DNA from: Mantis religiosa
Lineage: Eukaryota; Arthropoda; Insecta; Mantodea; Mantidae
NCBI GenBank assembly: GCA_030765055.1
Contig: JAUKNK010000323.1
Coordinates: 521,001 to 585,000, forward strand
Reading direction: 5' to 3'
DNA length: 64,000 nucleotides
Position numbers and translations under genes: made by a program
The notes under the pieces: generated by a model
Seen by the model: only the letters and a program-made list of their open reading frames with translations
Database searches by the model: none
Told to the model about the DNA's origin: nothing
Shown here: positions 58,501 through 64,000 of the stretch, piece after piece
Layout of the letters: each line of letters opens with the position of its first letter
Position numbering within the stretch: the first letter of the stretch is position 1

Positions 58501-59126
58501 AGGCACTACAAAGGCTTGGGGTGAACAAGACCCTCACGACGCCTCTACATCCCCAGTCGGATGGCATGGTCGAAAGATACATCAAAACTTTGGAGGAACA
58601 CCTGAGGAAGGTGGTGGCCAGCCATCAGCGAGACTGGGACGTCAAGGTGCCACTGTTCTTGCTGGCCTACCGCTCGTCTACACACGACACAACTGGGATG
58701 ACGCCACCCAGCTTAATATTCGGCCGAGAGTTAAGCCTCCCTTGTGACCTGGCTTTTGCAAGCCCTCCGGAAGCGAAACAGCCAGCGACCGAGTATGTGG
58801 AGAACTTGGTGGACCATCTCCAAGATATGCACGAGGTGGCTCGTCAGAACATCCAGAAGGCGAGCGACCGCATGAAGAACAGGTATGACAGGCAAGCCAA
58901 CAGCCAAGGGTTCGAGCAAGGTGACCTGGTCTGGTTGTACCGTCCTACCCGGACCAAGGGACGCTGCCCGAAGCTCCAGCAGCCATGGCAAGGACCGTAC
59001 CGGGTGGTGAAGAGGGTTAACGACGTGGTAAACCGCATCCAGAAGGTTCCCTGAGGGAAGATGTTGGTGGTACACCTGGATCGCCTGGCACGCTACGATG
59101 GTGCTTTTTGGGACGACCAGCTTTGA
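55478..59126 (+). pseudogene. pol: pol polyprotein (protease, RT, RNase H, integrase), broken by stops and frame changes
   Basis: Protease: LVDTGAAVTII near 55690 and ILGLD near 55888. RT: LVTKKNGELRFCADYRKLN, FSTLDLKSGYWQV, MPFGLCNAPATF and catalytic LYLDDIII near 56940. RNase H: FIVDTDA, RRELLAVV, LRTDHSALTWL and GNADAMSRRP. Integrase: H-H-C-C zinc motif (HAGTSGGHLGANRTIDKLR, WCRLCHVC), catalytic Asp in VDIAGPF, Asp in HSDQGTNFE and Glu in GMVERYIKTLEEHL, then a GPY/F-type tail (PWQGPYRVV). Breaks: TAG at 55856-55858, TAG at 56819-56821, a frame change near 57138, TAA at 57295-57297, a frame change near 57325, and TGA at 59052-59054 before the probable natural end at 59124-59126. Motifs are otherwise well kept, so decay is recent. 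Confidence 0.94.
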
Positions 59127-59137
59127 GGAGGGAGCAG
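59125..59137 (+). promoter_or_regulatory. Polypurine tract
   Basis: GAGGAGGGAGCAG directly precedes the TGTCAC start of the 3' LTR, the position of the plus-strand priming site. One C interrupts the purines. Confidence 0.8.
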
Positions 59138-59623
59138 TGTCACCCGTGCGTTGGAACACCCTATAGAACCAGCTAAGAGCGGACAAGCAGGGGAGGTCGG
59201 TCTTAGCCACGCCCCCCCCCTCGTTTGTCTTATAGTGGTGACAGGGTGTGGCTGGGAGAAAAAACATCACTGCGCCGTCTCTTTCTGTTCCACCTGTGTT
59301 CTCGAACTTACGGGATATTTCATCTAATCTAGACCCTTCCAGATCGACCTGCTTTCAAGAGGAGTGAGTCAGACAGTTAGTCAGTGTTTGACGTGCTAGC
59401 GAAGGAGCGCCGTGTTAATGAACGAGAAGACTGTGCAACGGAAGACTTTACGTAATTGTGTACCTGCATCTGAACGGTAACGGACGAACTGGTGAATCGT
59501 AATTGTGTGCAATTACGTAATTTTGTGTAATTGGCAAGTGTTCAACTGTAAGTCGGTGGAAATAAAGAACATTGTTGAGTTTGTGTAATTGGACTTTTCA
59601 TTTCACGAGCCCACAAGGTCACA
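59138..59623 (+). repeat. 3' LTR (486 bp), lacking the TATA segment
   Basis: Collinear with 53793-54300. Differences include a 25-base segment with the TATA box replaced by two bases (between GACCTGCT and CAAGAGG), a C tract two bases longer, an A tract one base shorter and about 13 substitutions. AATAAA is retained at 59561-59566. It ends GGTCACA next to ATAT. Confidence 0.95.
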
Positions 59624-59865
59624 ATATAAATCCGATGCCTAGTTATGACCGTTCATAGTGAGCATAGTCAGCTTTTGTAACGCAAAATCCTAAGCCTGTT
59701 TGCTTATCCGAAATTTGCATCCGGAAATCTTCCTAGCGTGCTGCAAGATTCAAGCTACTTAATAACTAGGGCCCGGATTTTGATGAAAATTCATCTTTTT
59801 TTCTGAATATCCATAGACGATGCTTATTGGAAACTAAGTGCTATCTGGAACAAATTCGTTAGATA

Positions 59866-61189
59866 CGAGGCATGTTTTATAAGTCAGTACCGTTTTGGAA
59901 TTAAAAAAGACGTGCATAGATATCGCAATAATTTTATTTTTACATGAAAGCCTGTACATATGTCTACTTTTCCACATAAGTTACGTGAATATTGAGGCAC
60001 TTTTCATAACGTGGCACCAGTTTTTGAATACCCTCCTCATAAAATTCTGCCGCCGACGTGTTAACCACTGTATCACAACTGTTTTGACTTCGTTATCGTC
60101 TTGAAGATGCTGACCGTCCAAATGTTTCTTCAAGTGCAGGAACAAATGGTAGTCGCTGGGCGCCATATCAGGGCTGTATAGAGGATGATCTAGAGTTTCC
60201 CATTGAAAAGATTTGATGATATCTTTAGTCCGATTAGCCACATGTGGACGGGTATTGTCATGCAACAAATCCCTTACTCAACTTGCCATGGCTTTTGTTA
60301 TGGATTGCACGGCGCAGATTGTTCAAGTCTCACAATAAGGCGCTGCATTGACTGTCTCATTACGAGGTAGAAACTCCACTAGCAATTCTCCTTTTCTGTC
60401 CCAAAAAACTGTGCACATGATTTTCAGGGCAGAAATTGTTTGCTTAAACTTCACTTTTGTGGGTGCTGATGAATGTCGCCAGTCCCTAGATTGTTGTTTC
60501 GGTTCTGGTGTGACGTAGGCCACCCATGTTTCGTTACCAGTAAGCATTTGGTTTAAGAAATCTTCACCGTCATTGTGGTACCGCTCAAGCAAGGTTAATG
60601 CACTGCCTAAACGTTGGGTTTTGTGCAAATCCGTCAACATTTTCGGAACCCAACTTGAACACAATTTCCAGTACTTCAAGTTCTCGGCCACAATGCGATA
60701 CAAAATACTACGAGAATATTGAGAAAAATAGCCGCACTATGATGGAATTGTGAAGCATCTGTTTTCTCTCACCTTTTCGTCCACTTTCTGCAAAAAATCA
60801 TCAGTAACGACCGAAGGTCGCCCACTCCGTTCTTCCTCATGCACATTTGTGCGGATATCTTAAAATGCTCTCACCCACTTCCTTACCATTCCATCACTCA
60901 TAATGTTTTTTCCGTAAACTTCACAGATCTCACGATGAATTTCGATCGGTTTTACGCCTTTAACACTAAGAAATCGTATAACAGCCCGTACTTTACAATC
61001 GACGGGGCTGACGATTGTCGCAGGCATCTTAAACACTCAGTAACCAACATATACAATGAAGAATCAGACTGTAATGGCGTCAGTGCGTAGACAAGAGATG
61101 TAGGTAACCAGCGCGCATGCGCGGAACGCCGTCCGTAGCGCTGCGGCAGCAGAATCGCAAAACGGTGCTGACTTAAAAAGCATGCCTCG
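59866..61189 (-). mobile_element. mariner transposon, full length (1,324 bp)
   Basis: The left end is CGAGGCATGTTTTATAAGTC; the right end, reverse complemented, is CGAGGCATGCTTTTTAAGTC. Both continue with AG(T/C)ACCGTTTTG, giving inverted repeats of about 32 bases with three mismatches. TA flanks both ends (59864-59865 and 61190-61191). Length and layout are standard for mariner. Internal mutations make it inactive. Confidence 0.93.
59964..61027 (-). pseudogene. mariner DD34D transposase pseudogene (copy M3)
   Basis: Starts MPATIVSPVDCKVRAVIRFL from the ATG at 61027, with an HTH region (KPIEIHREICEVYG, MVRKWVRAF), ERSGRPSVVTDDFLQKVDEK and YRIVAENLKYWKLCSSWVPK. The core has FLNQMLTGNETWVAYVTPE, IMCTVFWDRKGELLVEFLP, MLHDNTRPHVA and YSPDMAPSDYHLF, ending YVEK at a stop at 59964-59966. 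Thirty-four residues separate the second and third Asp, so the class is DD34D. The first catalytic Asp is replaced by Asn (TGNETW, family TGDETW). Stops near 60885 and 60737, frame changes near 60270 and further damage also occur. About 354 codons, close to the usual 345. Confidence 0.92.
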
Positions 61190-61317
61190 TATATATGGTT
61201 TCTATAGGTCATCAAAATGGATTTTTCCACATTTTTACAATAAAGTCACTTTTTCAACATTTAGATGCATTTTCCGGTTATTTTCTTTCTTCTTTACAAA
61301 TTTATTGAGCATTTTTA

Positions 61318-61412
61318 TCTGTAGCCCGCATTCGGGAGGCCCGGGTTTGATTCCCGTGGTTGACCTGACCCTGGCCCATGGCCTTTTCGGGGATTTGAAA
61401 ATAATCTGTGAT
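61318..61412 (+). mobile_element. SINE family A fragment
   Basis: ATCTGTAGCCCGCATTCGGG, then GGGTTTGATTCCCGTGGTTG (B-box) and ACCTGACCCTGGCCCATGGC match the head-to-body join of the copy at 7801. The A-box part and the distal body are missing. Confidence 0.7.
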
Positions 61413-61647
61413 TAAAAGTTCACTTACATCATAATCCTTTATGAAATAGTAAATTTTTAAGTGTTGTAAACATGTAATTAACACAGGTCAGCGTCCTAAC
61501 AGTGCAGGTGAAATTATGATGCATCAATTCGAGGAATCGCCGATTACATCATGCAATATCTGTGGATCGGATCAGTCAGTACTTCAGGGGCTGGAACTGT
61601 AGCAGTAAGGAGAGTAGTTTGTGAAGTGTACAATGTTGTGGAATTCA

Positions 61648-62330
61648 ACTGCCGAAACAAAAATAGTCAACTGCGACCTGTTTGAAACAGTGTGTTTCAG
61701 AGTTTGGCGAAAACATATTCTCTACTGATGGAACTGTATTGTTCTATAAAGTGTACGAAATTAAAGTCGCTGCAGACGAACGGTTCACCGTACAACATAT
61801 TGTGCGGGAAAAACATTTGCGAGCTCTTCAAAATGTGAAAAAAGGACAAGCGTCTCAGTTACTGTTAACGGCTTCGACTTCAAGTAACAAGTGATCTTCC
61901 TTTTATTTTTTTATTTATTATTATTTTTTGTAATTTACGTCCTCCAAAGTTATGTCATATCGGACGATGAATGGAATGGATGAAATGATGCTCAAATGAG
62001 TCCGGGATCCATAGAGCTTAGAGTTACCTGACATTCGTCTTGCAGAATAAGGGAATATCCCGGAATAAACCTCCTCCAGGTAACTCACCCTGACCGAGAT
62101 TCGAACTCGGGACTCCTTGAACGTGAGGCAGACATGCTACCACCACGCTACCAAGGCGGGCTCTTCCTTTTATGAAGAATTATGTGAAGTGTTTGTTAAT
62201 ACCAATATGCCACTAGGAAAAAAGTAAGTCCAAATTACTAGATTTCTTGAATATCACACTGGTCATACAATTCCAGATGAATCAAATTTGCATAAAAGTT
62301 ACCTACAAACATGTTATATAAAACACTTTT
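61648..62330 (+). pseudogene. CGGBP1/hAT-like N-terminal remnant, interrupted by a SINE
   Basis: The frame 61682-61894 reads CVSEFGENIFSTDGTVLFYK, VYEIKVAADERFTVQHIVRE and KHLRALQNVKKGQASQLLL. After the SINE, the same protein resumes with FYEELCEVFVNTNMPL and, in a shifted frame, HTGHTIPDES. This is the order of the zinc-finger-bearing N-terminus of hAT-derived proteins such as CGGBP1 (FxxDGKVLFCxxCxxxV, KHLRA, then FYExLCxAF, TGxxIPDESTLRK). Both expected zinc-ligand cysteines are Tyr here (FYKVYE). A TGA follows SSNK just before the SINE target site, and a TAA follows GKK near 62225. The C-terminal catalytic part is absent. Confidence 0.65.
61907..62161 (-). mobile_element. SINE family B copy nested in the hAT-like remnant, 12-bp target duplication
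   Basis: The minus strand carries CCCGCCTTGGTAGCGTGGTG, B-box GAGTTCGAATCTCGG, body and the GGAGGACGTAAATTACAAAA end with an A-rich tail (T-rich on the plus strand, 61907-61930). TCTTCCTTTTAT at 61895-61906 is repeated exactly at 62162-62173. The exact duplication suggests this is among the younger insertions. Confidence 0.93.
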
Positions 62331-63219
62331 ATCTGACAATCGCCATTCCTTTAATTTTTATAACTTGAATATGACCATGGTGATGTACTACAACGTTAAG
62401 TAGGGTATGTTTGGTCTAATAGGTACAGTAACTTATTTTTTCATATTTTATAAAATTGTAAATGACCTGATTAATTTTGAATTTATGTATTATTTAGTAG
62501 CAATAATTGCATTGATTACTAAGAAGGTTACATTTAAAATCTGGTTATTCGAACCATATATTCATTATTTGACTTTGACAGTTATTAATTTATTATTATG
62601 AAAGAAATTTTTAATTTTTGTTAGGTCATTTTTTTACATTTTATGTGCATTTTCTTTTATATTTTAAGCGCAGCGTATAGCTCACTTTTAGAGAATTGTT
62701 AGGTCAAAAACTAGCAGGCCCTATTAACAACCAACAGATATATTCTTCACGTATTTATAAATGAATAGAATAAGAATGCCTGGCAATGTGTCACAGCCAA
62801 ATGAAAGACCATCATGACGTACGGTAAATGGCACAATACTACGCATTGCGATCATGTGCTTTTAGAAGCTGCTAATACACGAAGAAATTATTGTCAAATT
62901 TTTCCACGAAGCTCACAATGCGAATACAAAAGTTTCACTTAGTAATCTTCAGCGTTACCTGACTATTTGAATACTTTTATTAAATAACTTGTCGAAAACG
63001 AATTGCACCTTTACTTAGCTTTCATTGTGAATGAGGCTTCAGACGTCTATAAGACATGCAGGCTGTAATTGTCAGTTAATACAAAAAAATAAGAATTTTG
63101 TAAAATTGTAATTTGTTATGCATTTGAAAACTATTGTAGGAGATACCTATACAAATTTTGGAGGGGAAACTTAGCACCCGGCCTTATAGAAGACTTTCTG
63201 TGTCCTTACCCCTGAAGAA
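62331..63219. other. AT-rich DNA, nothing recognised
   Basis: The 64-codon hydrophobic frame at 62407-62601 lies in very AT-rich DNA and has no supporting motif. Confidence 0.4.
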
Positions 63220-63477
63220 TTGTGGCCGGAACTAGGAGTCAAAAGAGCGGAGGGCAGTTTTAGAAACAGACTCCCCGATGTCAGCTCATACAGCATGCCC
63301 CTGCGAGCTCACATCCATATTGGCCTTTGGGACCCATATGTCGCCCCAATCCACAAGGCATCCTTTTCCCATGCCAATCAGTGCAAGGACACAGAACTAC
63401 AGACAGTTAAAGCCCGGAAACAGTCAACCAGAAGAATACTGAGATCATATAGATGGACAAAAGTTCAGAGAATTTGA
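63220..63477 (+). other. Unrecognised 85-codon frame in a GC-richer patch
   Basis: Reads WPELGVKRAEGSFRNRLPDV with YSMPLRAHIHIGLWDPYV following. Composition differs from the AT-rich flanks, suggesting coding or mobile-element origin. No homologue was recognised. Confidence 0.3.
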
Positions 63478-63700
63478 TGAGCCTCCCAAAATTTCTACTA
63501 GCAACCCAAGAAAATCCACAAAAGTAAAACCGAGAGACCACAAATTTCGCCACGAGAATCAACCCCAGGACAGCAGAATAGCGATTGTACAATATTAGTG
63601 CCTGATCCAGCCCGCTTGGTTCATGTATTTCACTCATCAGAGCAAGTCTTAATGATGAGCTCTTCTTAAAGATTGCTTCGGTTTTTAATTGCATTACCTT

Positions 63701-63910
63701 TTTAATTTACGTCCTCCAACGTTAAGTCATATAGGACGATGAATGCAATGTCCGGGGTCCATGAGCTCAGAGTTACCTGACATTGGTCTCTCAGGATAAG
63801 GGAAAACCCCGGAAAAAGCCTTATACAGGTGACTCACCCTAACTGAGATTGGAACTCGGGACCTCTTGAACGTGAGGCATACACGCTACCATCTACGCTA
63901 CGGAGGCGGG
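63701..63910 (-). mobile_element. SINE family B copy
   Basis: The minus strand carries CCCGCCTCCGTAGCGTAGAT, a worn B-box (GAGTTCCAATCTCAG) and the GGAGGACGTAAATTAAAAAG end. GCATTACCTT (63691-63700) and GCATTACATT (63910-63919) are a probable target duplication with one mismatch. Confidence 0.88.
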
Positions 63911-63962
63911 CATTACATTACTTGCATTTGAGTGTGAAGCACCAGCTTAAGATTCCCTTAGC

Positions 63963-64000
63963 TGGCCCCGTAGCTCAGTCGGTAGAGCACCTGCCTACCG
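63963..64000 (+). mobile_element. tRNA-like head, cut by the window edge
   Basis: GGCCCCGTAGCTCAGTCGGT followed by AGAGCACCTGCCTACCG has a perfect A-box and a D-arm-like start. It could be a tRNA gene or, more likely here, another SINE head. The B-box and body lie outside the window. Confidence 0.5.

Larger units (their letters stand above)
53793..59623 (+). mobile_element. Ty3/gypsy LTR retrotransposon, complete structure, coding-dead
   Basis: The element is 5,831 bases with two LTRs starting TGTCACCC and ending GTCACA, a tRNA-Leu primer-binding site, gag with a zinc knuckle, pol in the order protease, reverse transcriptase, RNase H, integrase (the gypsy order), and a polypurine tract. The 4-bp target duplication is ATAT (53789-53792 and 59624-59627). 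No env-like frame exists between pol and the 3' LTR. It is GC-rich compared with the surrounding DNA. The LTRs differ at about 13 substituted positions, one 23-bp net deletion and two homopolymer changes, about 2.7 percent substitution divergence. Numerous stops and frame changes prevent expression of gag and pol. Confidence 0.95.

Noticed and set aside
59126..59137. Possible env gene downstream of pol
   Set aside because: Only about a dozen bases separate the probable pol end from the 3' LTR.

Overview
The window looks like non-coding, repeat-dominated DNA from an arthropod, most likely an insect with a large genome. It is AT-rich, has long microsatellites, several tRNA-derived SINE families, and remnants of nearly every animal transposon class (Tc1, mariner, hAT, pogo-like, Penelope-like, LINE, Ty3/gypsy). 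There is no operon structure and no convincing host protein-coding gene, rRNA or complete tRNA gene. A polyneopteran insect is possible but unproven. Family assignments rest on recalled protein and repeat motifs; no search was run.

Layout. 1-1.3 kb: a LINE reverse transcriptase remnant and a Penelope-type GIY-YIG remnant, both on the minus strand. 1.3-16.8 kb: mostly unrecognised AT-rich sequence with SINEs near 5.8, 7.8, 9.7 and 15.0 kb, microsatellites at 6.3, 7.3 and 14.5 kb, and a dispersed repeat near 11.4 and 12.9 kb. 16.86-18.61 kb: a Tc1-like transposon with diverged inverted repeats, a TA duplication and an apparent 170-bp GC-AG intron in its DD34E transposase. 18.67-19.89 kb: a pseudogene of a repetitive arthropod hypothetical-protein family. 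25.0-30.5 kb: a hAT C-terminal fragment, a mariner pseudogene and three SINEs. 30.8-31.93 kb: a 1.1-kb AAT microsatellite with 27 perfect steps of a 9-base derivative.

32.5-43.3 kb: SINEs, a 197-bp inverted-repeat element and anonymous sequence. 43.3-46 kb: a degenerate minisatellite, a LINE tail, a mariner pseudogene and a SINE. 46.8-50.4 kb: a pogo-like transposase remnant split by a 2.1-kb hAT-like element with an 8-bp target duplication. 52.1-53.6 kb: a diverged tandem duplication, a DDE endonuclease fragment and a 268-bp MITE. 53.79-59.62 kb: a structurally complete Ty3/gypsy LTR retrotransposon with a tRNA-Leu primer site and 4-bp target duplication, coding-dead through many stops and frame changes. 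59.87-61.19 kb: a complete-length mariner with inverted repeats and a TA duplication. 61.6-62.3 kb: a CGGBP1/hAT-like N-terminal remnant split by a SINE. Two further tRNA-like or SINE sequences close the window.

The sequences do not form a pathway. The window records successive transposition: nested insertions at 47.6 and 61.9 kb give relative ages, and the LTR pair (about 13 substitutions over about 480 aligned bases) dates the gypsy copy as fairly recent compared with the degraded DNA transposons.
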